From: Oscillospiraceae bacterium
Lineage (GTDB): Bacteria > Bacillota > Clostridia > Oscillospirales > Ruminococcaceae
DNA length: 64,000 nucleotides
NCBI GenBank assembly: GCA_022835495.1
Contig: BQOK01000001.1
Span: 3,692,699-3,756,698, forward strand
Direction: 5' to 3'
Made by a program: the position numbers and the translations under genes. The notes beneath the pieces are model-generated. The model made no database searches, was not told the origin of the DNA, and was given only the letters and a program-made list of their open reading frames with translations. Below, one piece after another: positions 51,608-60,279 of the stretch. Each line of letters opens with the position of its first letter. Position 1 is the stretch's first letter.

Positions 51608-52195
51608 TCAGGCAGGGCCGCGGGCGGCCGGTGTTTGCCGCTGCAAAAAAGCCGACAGGACATTCGCCACCATGTTTTCCACGTCGCGTTCCCCGAGGGT
51701 CAGCTTGTTTGTTGCCGCCAGGACCGCGATCCCATGGGTATAAAGAAACAGATCCAAAAAAACGGCCTTTGCGCGCTCCGGATCCAGGTCCAGGGCCCGG
51801 GCGAAGGCCGCCGCCTTTTTTTCGTTGCCGCGCTCTTTGTAAAAATCCTGCGGGCGGTGCAGGGCCAGGTCCATGTCGCTGATGAACAGCAGCCGGAACA
51901 AATTGGGCTCCTGCCGGGCAAACTCCACATAGGAGAGCGGGAGGAGCAGGCCGGGGCCGACCCCGGAGGCGGCGCGGTAAGCGGCCACATAGCGCTCGTA
52001 ATATTCGTAGGCAAACGCAAGAAATTCACTTTTTAACTGCTCCATGTTTTCGTAGCAGGTAAAGAGCGGCCGGGTGGAGCACCGCAGCTTGCCCGCGATG
52101 CTGCGGGCGTTCACCGCTTCAAAGCCCGCTTGCCTTGTAAGTTCCAGAGCCGTATCCAAAATCATCTGCCGGGTTATTTTTGCCTTAGGCGGCAT
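51608..52195 (-). CDS. TetR-family regulator
   Basis: 195 residues. N-terminal helix-turn-helix (T-R-Q-M-I-L-D-T-A-L then S-I-A-G-K-L-R-C-S-T-R-P near 33-43) and a helical ligand domain. First gene of a two-gene unit with the methyltransferase. The promoter has an operator-like palindrome, consistent with autorepression. Confidence 0.88.
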   Translation of the reverse strand: MPPKAKITRQMILDTALELTRQAGFEAVNARSIAGKLRCSTRPLFTCYENMEQLKSEFLAFAYEYYERYVAAYRAASGVGPGLLLPLSYVEFARQEPNLFRLLFISDMDLALHRPQDFYKERGNEKKAAAFARALDLDPERAKAVFLDLFLYTHGIAVLAATNKLTLGERDVENMVANVLSAFLQRQTPAARGPA

Positions 52196-52225
52196 GTCCC
52201 TTCGCTCCCTGTTTGATCTTATTTT

Positions 52226-52274
52226 GTTACAAACGTTATGTAACTATTGTTGCATATTAAAACAAATTTGTCAA
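52226..52274 (-). promoter_or_regulatory. TetR promoter with overlapping palindrome
   Basis: Minus strand TTGACA (52274-52269), 17 bases, AACAAT (52251-52246) with TGC just upstream (extended -10). The inverted repeat GTTACA-N7-TGTAAC at 52226-52244 begins directly after the -10. A TetR dimer bound here would block initiation. The gap to 52490 has nothing else recognisable. Confidence 0.75.
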
Positions 52275-52490
52275 GTGACCGGTTTGCAGGGCACGGCAGC
52301 CAAGGGCACGGTTTGCCGGAAAGCACACCGGGGCGAAACTTCGCAAAATGTATCATGAATGGGGGATGCTTGTTTGCTATGCTGTAACGTGGCGCTGCTG
52401 CTGCGGCATGACAGAAAGGGCCCGCAAAAAAGCGGCGGCGTTCTATCCGGCCAGGACCAAAGATGAGAGGACAGGCCCTTTTCCATGGGG

Positions 52491-52496
52491 TATAAT
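52491..52496 (+). promoter_or_regulatory. -10 hexamer of the AraC gene
   Basis: TATAAT, 39 bases before the AraC start, without a recognisable -35, as is common for activator-dependent promoters. Confidence 0.45.
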
Positions 52497-52534
52497 AAAA
52501 CCTGCGGCGGCCGGGCCATTGAAAGGGAAACGAT

Positions 52535-53440
52535 ATGGAATGGAATGAAAAGCTACAGATCATCATCGACTATGTGGAAAACCGCCTGCAGCGCCGGCAG
52601 GAGCCGATTGACCCGCGGGAGATCGCGGAGATTGCGGGCTGCTCCTTCGGCTTTTTTCAAAAGGTATTTTGCTATATGAACGGCATCAGCTTTTCAGAGT
52701 ATGTGCGTTCCAGAAAAATGACCCTGGCCGGATATGAGCTGAAGAGCACGGATAAAAGAGTGGTGGAGGTGAGTTATCAGTATGGATACGACTCGCCCAC
52801 TTCCTTTACAAAAGCCTTTCAGCAATTTCACGGGGCTACGCCCAAGGACGCGCGCCGGCAGGATGTGAAACTGCGGGCGGTGCCGAAAATGCAGCTCCCG
52901 GTGAAACAGGAATATCAGTGGAAGCTGGAACAAAAGGGCCCCTTTCGCCTGATCGGGACGAGCCTTCGCCTATCCCGCAGAAGCGGGGACCACGCTGCCA
53001 GGATCCCGGGATTTTGGAGCGACTGCCAGAAGAACGGCACCTTTTCCCGGCTGGCCTCCATGGACGCCGGAACGCCGAAGGGGCTGTTCGGCCTGTTCCG
53101 CCGGGATGAGAAAAACCCGGATGCACTGGAGTATTGCATTATGGTAAAGGCGGATGCGGCGCTGCCGGAGGGCTGGACGGAAATTGTGATACCAAAAACC
53201 ACCTGGGCGGTTTTTGACTGTGTGGGCCCTGTGCCCCAGGCCATCCAGAACGGGTGGAGGTTTCTCCAGGAGGAGTGGCTGGTGAATTACCCGTTTGAGC
53301 ATGCAAACTGCCCCGAGCTGGAGTGGTACAGCGATGGAAACGCTTACGCGGCGGATTACGGGAGCCAGATCCTGATCCCGGTGGCGGACGGCAAACAATC
53401 GGCCTGCAGGCAAACAGACAGGAGGACCAGAAATGAATAA
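52535..53440 (+). CDS. AraC-family regulator with GyrI-like domain
   Basis: 301 residues. AraC-type DNA-binding domain with two helix-turn-helix units at 1-115 (I-A-E-I-A-G-C-S-F-G-F-F-Q-K and Y-D-S-P-T-S-F-T-K-A-F), then a GyrI-like small-molecule domain from about 125 to 290 ending in T-W-A-V-F. Such regulators (Rob/SoxS-like, BmrR-like effector part) respond to hydrophobic drugs. It overlaps the next gene by 8 bases. Confidence 0.88.
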   Translation: MEWNEKLQIIIDYVENRLQRRQEPIDPREIAEIAGCSFGFFQKVFCYMNGISFSEYVRSRKMTLAGYELKSTDKRVVEVSYQYGYDSPTSFTKAFQQFHGATPKDARRQDVKLRAVPKMQLPVKQEYQWKLEQKGPFRLIGTSLRLSRRSGDHAARIPGFWSDCQKNGTFSRLASMDAGTPKGLFGLFRRDEKNPDALEYCIMVKADAALPEGWTEIVIPKTTWAVFDCVGPVPQAIQNGWRFLQEEWLVNYPFEHANCPELEWYSDGNAYAADYGSQILIPVADGKQSACRQTDRRTRNE

Positions 53441-53933
53441 CCCTTTTCGGATCGAAAAAAGAGAGAGCTTCCGCGTTGTGGGCTCTCTGCTGCAAACCAC
53501 AAACCAACGGGGCGAGGGCCGAAGGGCCATCCCCGCGCACTGGGCGGGCTTTCGGGCGGAACACCGGGACGAAGCGCTGCTGGCCCTGGCAAACCAGGAG
53601 CCCCAGGGCCTGTTCGGCATTAACCTATACAACACAGACCCGGCGGACCCCCGAAAATTTGAGTATCTGATCGCGGTTCCCAGCGACCGGGACGCGCCGG
53701 AGGGGTTTGTGGAATACACCGTTCCGGCCATGACCTGGGCGGTGTTTCCCTGCACGCTGGAAAGCCTGGGGAAAACCGAGGCCATGGCGATTTCGAAATG
53801 GCTGCCCAAATCGGACTACAGGCCGCTCAACAAGGGCTATCTCACCGGCAGGATGAAAGCGGGAGCGCCGGACGTGGAGCATTACGGAAAAGACGGGCTG
53901 GTGGAGGTGTGGATCGCCGTAAGGGAGAAATGA
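53433..53933 (+). CDS. Stand-alone GyrI-like small-molecule-binding protein
   Basis: 166 residues. It is homologous to the effector half of the preceding AraC protein: R-I-E-K-R-E-S-F-R-V-V-G start, G-L-F-G in the middle and T-W-A-V-F-P-C at 109-115. There is no DNA-binding domain, so it may sequester the ligand, act as a hydrolase, or buffer the sensor. Start overlaps the AraC stop. A shared unit of sensor and free domain is unusual. Confidence 0.8.
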   Translation: MNNPFRIEKRESFRVVGSLLQTTNQRGEGRRAIPAHWAGFRAEHRDEALLALANQEPQGLFGINLYNTDPADPRKFEYLIAVPSDRDAPEGFVEYTVPAMTWAVFPCTLESLGKTEAMAISKWLPKSDYRPLNKGYLTGRMKAGAPDVEHYGKDGLVEVWIAVREK

Positions 53934-53979
53934 GAAGGAAAGCGGCCTTGATCAACAAGGCCGCCCGACAAAACGAATT

Positions 53980-54729
53980 TCAATTGACAGCAATTAAAGT
54001 AAATTCACCCGGCAGATTGGGGTTGTTCCAAGAGGGATGCTCATCAAACTGTTTCAGGGTAAATCCATTTTTTATGACAGAATTAATGATCTCACTAACG
54101 GTGTATTTACGGTAGCTGCACAGCGGCATCTTTGCTCTCACTTCGTGGTCCATAAACCGGGCGTGTGCCATTTCCCCCTGAAATACTTCCTCGGAAAAAT
54201 AGCTCATTGCTTTTTGTTCCAAGGCAAGGCTATCCGCAATTTTGGTAAAAGGATGGAAGTCGCTGCAGATCATTTTACCGCCCGGTTTCAGGAGTAAATT
54301 CATCACCGACATAAACGCGTCTATGTCGTGAAAATAATGCAGCACTCCGCCCTCCATGAACACAACATCAAAGGTACGGCGATAGATATCCATGTTGATT
54401 TCCAACACATTGCAAACCTGATAATCAATTTTTACACCTGCAAGGCCAGCCACTTCCATAGCATACTTTTTGTTGTCATTGGAAATATCAAAAATTGTGA
54501 CATCTGCCCCTAAAACCGCTAAAGGGATGGCTTTCTTTCCGCAAGAGCCACAGATATTTGCAACCTTTACGCCTGTGTACGAATCAAAGTAGTCGGCGTA
54601 TTTTTTCAACTGACCGATTGGATCATTCAGTATTTCTTTCGCTCTGCTGCCGGGCGTACTGTCTTTTACCCAAAAATCGTAGGCGTTATATTCCCACGCC
54701 CTTTTGTTCTGTTCGTGATAGCTTTCCAC
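53980..54729 (-). CDS. Class I SAM-dependent methyltransferase, AT-rich
   Basis: About 249 residues from a GTG at 54729 (V-E-S-Y-H-E-Q-N-K-R-A-W), 11 bases after AGAGG; upstream in-frame codons to 54843 have no site and would cross a divergent gene. N-I-C-G-S-C-G-K near 53 and F-M-E-G-G-V-L-H-Y near 120 match a family of clostridial methyltransferases. Base composition is AT-rich, unlike its neighbours, which suggests transfer. Substrate unknown. Confidence 0.75.
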   Translation of the reverse strand: MESYHEQNKRAWEYNAYDFWVKDSTPGSRAKEILNDPIGQLKKYADYFDSYTGVKVANICGSCGKKAIPLAVLGADVTIFDISNDNKKYAMEVAGLAGVKIDYQVCNVLEINMDIYRRTFDVVFMEGGVLHYFHDIDAFMSVMNLLLKPGGKMICSDFHPFTKIADSLALEQKAMSYFSEEVFQGEMAHARFMDHEVRAKMPLCSYRKYTVSEIINSVIKNGFTLKQFDEHPSWNNPNLPGEFTLIAVN

Positions 54730-54799
54730 CGTTTCATTTACCTCTGTTAATCTATCATCATTTGTTGAATTTCCAATTTTAACTAAAGGAGAAAAATTC

Positions 54800-55324
54800 T
54801 TGGGAACAGGAATCATTATATGCGGTTTAAATGGCGCTGGCAAGAGTACGCTGGGAAAAGCCTTGGCAAAAAAACTGAATTTTTATTTTATTGACAGCGA
54901 AACCCTGTATTTTCCTGCGGCAGACCCTTTTTCCAGCTACGCTTTTCCGCGAACCCGCGAGGAGGCGGAAAAGCGCCTTTTCGATGAGATCACGTTCCAT
55001 GAAAATTTTGTTCTTGCCTGTGTAACATGGGATTTGGGAGCACGGATCGCTCCCTTTTTTCAGTATGCCGTTTTGATGGATGTTCCGAAAGAAATTCGGA
55101 TGCAACGCGTTAGAAATCGCTCTTTTCAGAAATTTGGCAGCAGGATGCTGCCGGGCGGAGATTTGCAGGAGCGGGAGGAAAACTTCTTTCAGCTTGTTCA
55201 ATCCAGAACTGAAAATACTGTGGAAGAATCGCTCCACTGTTTAAACTGCCCTGTGATACGGATAGATGGAACAAAGCCCATTGAAGAAAACACAAGGTTT
55301 ATTATGGAGCAAATATCCAACTGA
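54800..55324 (+). CDS. P-loop nucleotide kinase-like protein
   Basis: 174 residues from a TTG at 54800, 8 bases after AAAGGAG. Walker A G-L-N-G-A-G-K-S-T at 9-17, no clear Walker B. The fold resembles shikimate/adenylate-kinase-like small kinases or toxin kinases. It is AT-rich, like its divergent neighbour, and probably arrived with it. Confidence 0.7.
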   Translation: MGTGIIICGLNGAGKSTLGKALAKKLNFYFIDSETLYFPAADPFSSYAFPRTREEAEKRLFDEITFHENFVLACVTWDLGARIAPFFQYAVLMDVPKEIRMQRVRNRSFQKFGSRMLPGGDLQEREENFFQLVQSRTENTVEESLHCLNCPVIRIDGTKPIEENTRFIMEQISN

Positions 55325-55412
55325 AGTTCTGTTTACCGGGCCTGTACCTTTCGTTGGAAAAACGCTTTTTATGAATTATCATTAAGCCAGAAGCTGTTGG
55401 AGGACAAAAAGG

Positions 55413-55886
55413 ATGCGTGAAAAATACACGTTTCAGGATTTTTTAGCTTCCGTGGATGGGGAGAACCAAAAATTTGTGAGCGAAGTGCATAACGAGCTGA
55501 CCGGGCTTGGCTGCAAGGCCGAAGTGAAGGCCGCGAGGAGCGGGTATGTGGTTTCCTACAGCCTGAACAAAAGGACCCTCGCCAATTACGTGTTCCGCAA
55601 AAAAGGGCTGATGGCCCGCATTTACGCGGGCCATATTGCCCAGTACATGGAACTTTTGGAGCTGCTGCCGGACAGCATGGTACGCGCCATTCAGGCAGCG
55701 CCCATCTGCAAGCGCCTGGCGGACCCGGCGGCCTGCAGCCAAACGTGCCCCATGGGCTACGACTTCCTTTTAAAGGGCGAACGGCTGCAAAGATGCCGCA
55801 GCAATGCGTTTATGTTTTTGCTGGATGAAGAGAGCAGGCCCCACGTGAGAGCGTTATTGCTGCGGGAAGCCGGCGCGCTGGTTTGA
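55413..55886 (+). CDS. Hypothetical protein with cysteine cluster
   Basis: 157 residues behind GGAGG. Residues 94-130 hold four cysteines (A-P-I-C-K-R, A-A-C-S-Q-T-C-P-M-G-Y, R-C-R) that could bind zinc or an iron-sulfur cluster. The N-terminal half is alternating alpha/beta without known motifs. It is not recognised. A hairpin at 55922-55956 ends it. Confidence 0.65.
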   Translation: MREKYTFQDFLASVDGENQKFVSEVHNELTGLGCKAEVKAARSGYVVSYSLNKRTLANYVFRKKGLMARIYAGHIAQYMELLELLPDSMVRAIQAAPICKRLADPAACSQTCPMGYDFLLKGERLQRCRSNAFMFLLDEESRPHVRALLLREAGALV

Positions 55887-55921
55887 CCCGGGCCAACGCC
55901 CTTGCGCGTGCGGCCCCATGA

Positions 55922-55956
55922 AAACAGCGGCTTTGATTTTTTCAAAGCCGCTGTTT
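55922..55956. terminator. Convergent terminator hairpin
   Basis: 15-bp perfect stem AAACAGCGGCTTTGA / TCAAAGCCGCTGTTT with a T-rich loop, between the plus-strand hypothetical gene and the minus-strand ABC permease. The T-tract on either side is short, so termination strength is unclear. Confidence 0.7.
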
Positions 55957-56044
55957 CGGCATGCCCGGAAAAATGGCTGCCCCCGACGGTTTTTCAGCCA
56001 TAGTGCGGCAGTTTACAGAATGTGCTGAAATTCTGGAAGCCGCT

Positions 56045-56788
56045 TTACTCCCATTTGAACCATTTAAGAGCTACAAAAATACACAGAAGGACAATTACAG
56101 ACATTACAAGCAGCGGCACCAGCACATTGCGGGCCGGCAGCCCCAAAAAGGCAGCTTTCAGCAGCTTTATCCCCTGTGTGAGCGGAAGAACATCCGCAAG
56201 CTTTTGAAGCGCCGCGGGCATAACCTCATAGGGCAACGTGGCCCCGGAAAAGATCAGCATGGGAAAATACAAAATGCTTGCGATCATGCCGGCCATTTTT
56301 TGATTGGGGGCCACGCCCCCTACCATGATACCGATGCTGAAGATGGAAACGAGCACCAAAAGGTAGCCGCCGAGAAAGGCCGCAGGCGACCCGTGGAATC
56401 GGCAGCCAAAGAAAAGGGCGGCCGCAACGTACAGCAGCACGAGGGAAAGCACCGCATAGAGCGTGTAGACCGCGACCTGCACAAAAAGGATCATGGCGGG
56501 CCGGACGGGCGTTACTTTATAACGCTTCAATATGCCCTTGCTGCGGTAATCGGATACGACCAGCGGTAACCCCATAACACCGCCCGCGCAGATGGAAATT
56601 GTGGAAAGCGCGCCAAAGGATTGCTCTAAAAAGGTATACCCCGCGCCCTCGCAGGCGGGTTTGCCGCCATATAGAATTCCCAGGATCACCAGCACAGCAA
56701 GGGGAACACAAATTGCGAATATGAACATATCCATGCCCCGCAGCGACAATTTCAGTTCCGTTTTCAGCATGGTTTTAAACGTTTTCAT
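56045..56788 (-). CDS. ABC-2 type exporter permease
   Basis: 247 residues, six hydrophobic helices, of the ABC-2 (drug exporter) permease type. The N-terminal K-T-M-L-K-T-E-L-K-L-S-L-R-G and a central G-V-M-G-L-P-L-V are seen. Its start overlaps the ATPase stop by 14 bases. Likely exports an antibiotic, lipid or peptide; no substrate can be inferred. Confidence 0.82.
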   Translation of the reverse strand: MKTFKTMLKTELKLSLRGMDMFIFAICVPLAVLVILGILYGGKPACEGAGYTFLEQSFGALSTISICAGGVMGLPLVVSDYRSKGILKRYKVTPVRPAMILFVQVAVYTLYAVLSLVLLYVAAALFFGCRFHGSPAAFLGGYLLVLVSIFSIGIMVGGVAPNQKMAGMIASILYFPMLIFSGATLPYEVMPAALQKLADVLPLTQGIKLLKAAFLGLPARNVLVPLLVMSVIVLLCIFVALKWFKWE

Positions 56789-57509
56789 CGGCCTGCTCCT
56801 CCTCGCTTGTATACCAAAGGTAGGCGTCCTCGAATTTACTGCAGGGGCTGCCCTTGATTGCCTGGGGAACCGTGCCGTAAAACACGATTTCCCCTTTTTT
56901 TAAAATACAAACCTGGTCGCACAGGGCTTCCACCTCGTCCATAAAATGAGAGGTCAAAAAAATGGTAAGCCCCTTTTTCTTCAGGCCGGAAAGGATGTTC
57001 CAAACTTCCCGGCGCGCTTTTGCGTCCAGCCCGGTTGTGAGTTCGTCCAGAAAAACAACCTTTGGATCCGGGATGAGCGCAAGAACGATGAACAACCGCT
57101 GCCTTTGCCCGCCGGACAGCTCCCGGACGAGATTTTTTTGCTTACCGGCAATTCCAAACCTTTTCAACAGCTCGTTGGGATCGGCCGGGCGCTGATAGAG
57201 CGACGCGGTGACTTTGCAAAGCTCGGCCACGGTGATCTGATCCTGGTAATTTGATTCCTGAAACTGGACGCCCACTTTTTCGAATAATTTTTTGCGGTGG
57301 GCAAGCGGGTTCATTCCCAAAATGGAAACCTGCCCGCCATCCATTCTTTTTGTTCCCAAAACACACTCGATCACTGTGCTTTTGCCCGCCCCGTTGGCTC
57401 CTAGCAGCCCGAAAACCATCCCGGGCATTACCGAAAAGCTGATGTTGTTTGCCGCAAGCAGCCTGCCGTAGGATTTTGTAAGCCGCTCGACCCTGATTAC
57501 TTCCTGCAT
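56775..57509 (-). CDS. ABC exporter ATPase
   Basis: 244 residues behind AAGGAGG. Walker A G-A-N-G-A-G-K-S-T near 36, signature L-S-G-G-Q-R-Q-R near 128 and Walker B V-V-F-L-D-E-L-T near 149 are present, as in CcmA/DrrA-type exporters. It is the first gene of the pair and follows the double MerR regulator. Confidence 0.9.
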   Translation of the reverse strand: MQEVIRVERLTKSYGRLLAANNISFSVMPGMVFGLLGANGAGKSTVIECVLGTKRMDGGQVSILGMNPLAHRKKLFEKVGVQFQESNYQDQITVAELCKVTASLYQRPADPNELLKRFGIAGKQKNLVRELSGGQRQRLFIVLALIPDPKVVFLDELTTGLDAKARREVWNILSGLKKKGLTIFLTSHFMDEVEALCDQVCILKKGEIVFYGTVPQAIKGSPCSKFEDAYLWYTSEEEQADENV

Positions 57510-57541
57510 GGATCCGCCTCCTTGTTTTGATGCAAAAAGAA

Positions 57542-57567
57542 TACCACCAATGAAAACATTGGTGGTA
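57542..57567. promoter_or_regulatory. Inverted repeat between MerR and ABC genes
   Basis: Perfect 11-bp arms TACCACCAATG / CATTGGTGGTA with an AAAA spacer. On the minus strand it is followed by ATTCTTTTT, so it may be a terminator for the MerR gene, or an operator in the ABC promoter; the 26-bp size fits a MerR site too. Confidence 0.65.
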
Positions 57568-57578
57568 AGGTGGAGGGT

Positions 57579-58322
57579 TTAGGAATTTGCAGCCTTCATT
57601 CTTTGCAGCATACAAAGCATTTGTTTGGCGTTTTCTTCGGCTGCGGACAAAGAGGTAAGGAGCCTGTCGCATACCGCAATGATCGTTTCGTCTGCTTTGG
57701 GCGTATTGAGCGCCGTTTTTATATCCACATCCGGGTTTTGTGACAACTGGGAGAGCAGCCTCAAAATTGCCTCTAAAGAATAATTTGCGCACCGCAGGGA
57801 ACGGATCACTTTTAAGCGCTGTAGGTCTTTGTCGGTATACACACGATACCCATTTTGCCTGCGCCTGACCGCCAGCAAACCGTTCATTTCCCAGTTTCGC
57901 AGGGTGTCCATGGAAATGCCGAGATATTCCGACACCTCTTTTCTTTTGAAAAGGTGCAGGTTCTTTTGCGGCGTGCCGGACAGAATTTGCCGCACAATTT
58001 GAATTGCTTCCTCTGCATTGGCGCGCTCTTGCTGAATTTGCGCTATATACTCCTGTGTAAGCAAAAGAGCTGTGCCGAAATTGCCTGCCGCCGCGCTTTT
58101 TACCATTTGAACAATTTTTTTGCGCAGGCCATTTTGCAGCACCTCCACACGAAAGGCAAGGCGGGCAAGCCTGAATTGCTCAACATGAAGCTCTGTAAAC
58201 ACGCGATAGCCGTTGGACAGGCGCTGCGGCTTTGGTATGAGCCCCAATTCCTCATACAGCCGGACCGTGTTGGGGTGAACCCCGATGGCGGCGGCTATTT
58301 CAGAAGTTTTATAGGTGTTCAT
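57579..58322 (-). CDS. Double-headed MerR-family regulator
   Basis: 247 residues from the ATG at 58322 behind GGGGAGG. Two complete MerR helix-turn-helix domains are visible: M-N-T-Y-K-T-S-E-I-A at 1-70 with H-P-N-T-V-R-L-Y-E-E, and a second at about 125-190 with E-Y-L-G-I-S-M-D-T-L-R-N-W-E. A helical linker joins them. Normal MerR proteins have one such domain plus an effector. It likely controls the ABC exporter next to it. Confidence 0.85.
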   Translation of the reverse strand: MNTYKTSEIAAAIGVHPNTVRLYEELGLIPKPQRLSNGYRVFTELHVEQFRLARLAFRVEVLQNGLRKKIVQMVKSAAAGNFGTALLLTQEYIAQIQQERANAEEAIQIVRQILSGTPQKNLHLFKRKEVSEYLGISMDTLRNWEMNGLLAVRRRQNGYRVYTDKDLQRLKVIRSLRCANYSLEAILRLLSQLSQNPDVDIKTALNTPKADETIIAVCDRLLTSLSAAEENAKQMLCMLQRMKAANS

Positions 58323-58425
58323 TGGCTCCCCCCTCCCCGTTAAGGCAATTTTATCACAAGCCAAAAGTATGGTGTAATAGTGGAGGAACCGGCTGCCAAC
58401 CTTTCAGCCTCCTTAAAACTTCCAA

Positions 58426-59703
58426 TCATTCCTTCAATGCCGTTAACGGCGCGACGAATACCCCGTCCGACCGCTGATATGCGGCATTGGCCAGGCCGCA
58501 GAGCACGCAGAGGACGGCCGGGGGCTTGCCCTTTGGATCCTGCGCGATCTGCTTTTTGATCTCAAGAAGATTCTGCGCCGCCGCGTCGATCTGGTTGGCC
58601 CCCAGCTTGATTTCAAAGGCGCACCACTGGCCGTCGGGCAGCTCCACCACCGCGTCGATCTCCTGATTTTTGTAGTCCTGGTAGTGATAAAGGTTTCCGC
58701 CGAAGGATTCGGCGTAAATGCGCAGGTCCCGCTCGCACAGGGCCTCGAACAGGAAACCAAGGGTTTGCAGGTCGCCCAACAGCCCCGACGGTGCGGCCTT
58801 CAGCAGGGCACAGGCCAGGGACGGGTCGGCAAAGTGCCGCTTTTCCGCCTGCTTGACCCGGACGGAGGAGCGGATGCCGGCGGAAAAGGGCGGCTGGTCG
58901 TCGGTGAGAAAAAGCCGCTTGAAAATATCCAGATAAGCCGCCACGGTATTGCTGTCGATGTCCTCGTCATCCACCGCCTTCACGTCCCGCATGAGGGTCT
59001 TGTTGGTGACGGTGGTGCTCTCGTTGCGGGCCAGGGAACGCAGCAGCAGGCGCATTTTTCGGGTATCGCGCTTTACGCCGTCGATGCGGTATACATCATC
59101 GGCGATGACGGCGTTCAGGTATTCCATGGGGAGCAGCGCGGCCTGCTGCAAGGGCAGGCCCAAGCTGCCCGGCCAACCGCCGCGGACGATCAGTTCAATG
59201 AGCTTTTTTAAATCTACCTCGCCGGTCATGGCGGGGGTCAACTCGCCGCGGCACAGCTTTTCCAGGGACACCTTTCCACTGGAATCGCCGGATTCCCAGA
59301 GGGACATGGGGCGCATCCGCAGCCGGGCAATCCGGCCCGCACCGCTGTGGAGGATGCCTTTATGGTTTGGGGTAGCGGAGCCGGTGAGGATAAATTGCCC
59401 CTTTCGGGCGGTTTGATCGACTCTGTATCGCACCGCATCCCAAAGGGGCGGCACCTCCTGCCATTCGTCGATGAGGCGGGGCGTTTCGCCCTCCAGCACT
59501 AAAGCCGGGAACAGCTCCGCCAGCTTCCGGTTCTGAAAATTGCCGGCGGGGTCGCCAATGTAGATCCCGCTCCTGCTGTGATACGAGGAGGTCCAGGTTT
59601 TGCCGCACCACTTGGGGCCCTCGATACAGACGGCGCCAAAGGCGGACAGATATTCTTCCAGCTTTTGGTCAATGATGCGCGGCTTATAGCTTTGCTGTTC
59701 CAT
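58426..59703 (-). CDS. AAA ATPase with DUF4143
   Basis: 425 residues. Walker A G-P-K-W-C-G-K-T near 34 and an AAA_14 core, followed by the DUF4143 domain with C-E-R-D-L-R-I-Y near 330 and a nuclease-like D-A-V-V-E-L-P near 355. These proteins are frequent in gut bacteria and usually stand alone. Whether it is a defence gene, a mobile remnant or housekeeping is unknown. Confidence 0.82.
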   Translation of the reverse strand: MEQQSYKPRIIDQKLEEYLSAFGAVCIEGPKWCGKTWTSSYHSRSGIYIGDPAGNFQNRKLAELFPALVLEGETPRLIDEWQEVPPLWDAVRYRVDQTARKGQFILTGSATPNHKGILHSGAGRIARLRMRPMSLWESGDSSGKVSLEKLCRGELTPAMTGEVDLKKLIELIVRGGWPGSLGLPLQQAALLPMEYLNAVIADDVYRIDGVKRDTRKMRLLLRSLARNESTTVTNKTLMRDVKAVDDEDIDSNTVAAYLDIFKRLFLTDDQPPFSAGIRSSVRVKQAEKRHFADPSLACALLKAAPSGLLGDLQTLGFLFEALCERDLRIYAESFGGNLYHYQDYKNQEIDAVVELPDGQWCAFEIKLGANQIDAAAQNLLEIKKQIAQDPKGKPPAVLCVLCGLANAAYQRSDGVFVAPLTALKE

Positions 59704-59880
59704 AACGCGTCACCTCGGTTCAGATGTTAATTTCATTGTACTCTATTCAGCTGATTTTTACAATTACAATCAGTCAAATTTTATATTTTTATTCAGTCAA
59801 ATTATTAAAATTTATTCAGTACAATTTTCAAAAAACATATATCCTCCCCTGCCGCAGCTTTGCAGCGTGCACCGCGGCAA

Positions 59881-59944
59881 AAAACAGGTGTGCAAAATAT
59901 CTTGTACGCCGCAGGCGTATAAAGCGATTTTGAACACCTGTTTT
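59881..59944. repeat. Long imperfect hairpin, first element of a gene-free stretch
   Basis: Arms 59881-59898 and 59927-59944 match 17 of 18, with an inner stem TACGCC/GGCGTA (59905-59919). It could form a cruciform or a structured RNA. It is the first of two such elements in the gene-free stretch 59704-60388 (685 bases). Confidence 0.6.
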
Positions 59945-60031
59945 GAAGCAAGGGCACGCGGGCGGGGGGAACGCCTGCCGCCAGAGAAAAAGCCCTGTAA
60001 AAGCGCGTTTGCCTTTGAACGAAACCTGGCC

Positions 60032-60127
60032 GCGGCGGGGCGGGTTTGTTGGGTAAGCAGCGTCCGGCGGGGCCCCATCGAAGATGGGGAGGGGCCGTGC
60101 TGCGCACCCAATAAGCCCGCCCCGCCG
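60032..60127. repeat. Long imperfect hairpin, second element
   Basis: Left CGGCGGGGCGGG-TTTGTTGGGT pairs with right ACCCAATAAG-CCCGCCCCGCCGG, and further inside GCAGC/GCTGC and CCCCATC/GATGGGG pair. Total length about 96 bases. Together with the first element it looks like a structured non-coding element or a small mobile (MITE-like) insertion. No homologue was searched. Confidence 0.55.
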
Positions 60128-60279
60128 GAACCCCTGGCCTCAATTCCCCGGCGGAAAGCAACGCCTCACCGCTTCGCCCTCTGGCAGCCCAAAATCCACT
60201 TGGCATTTTAGCTAAAAAATCGCTCTGATTTTCGCTGGACACCGGCCGGTGTTTTTTCAGCGGGGGTCGGATTTTTTTG

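Noticed and set aside
59805..60242. Minus-strand frame of 145 codons in the hairpin-rich stretch
   Set aside because: It crosses both long hairpins, has a Pro/Ala/Arg composition and no ribosome site.
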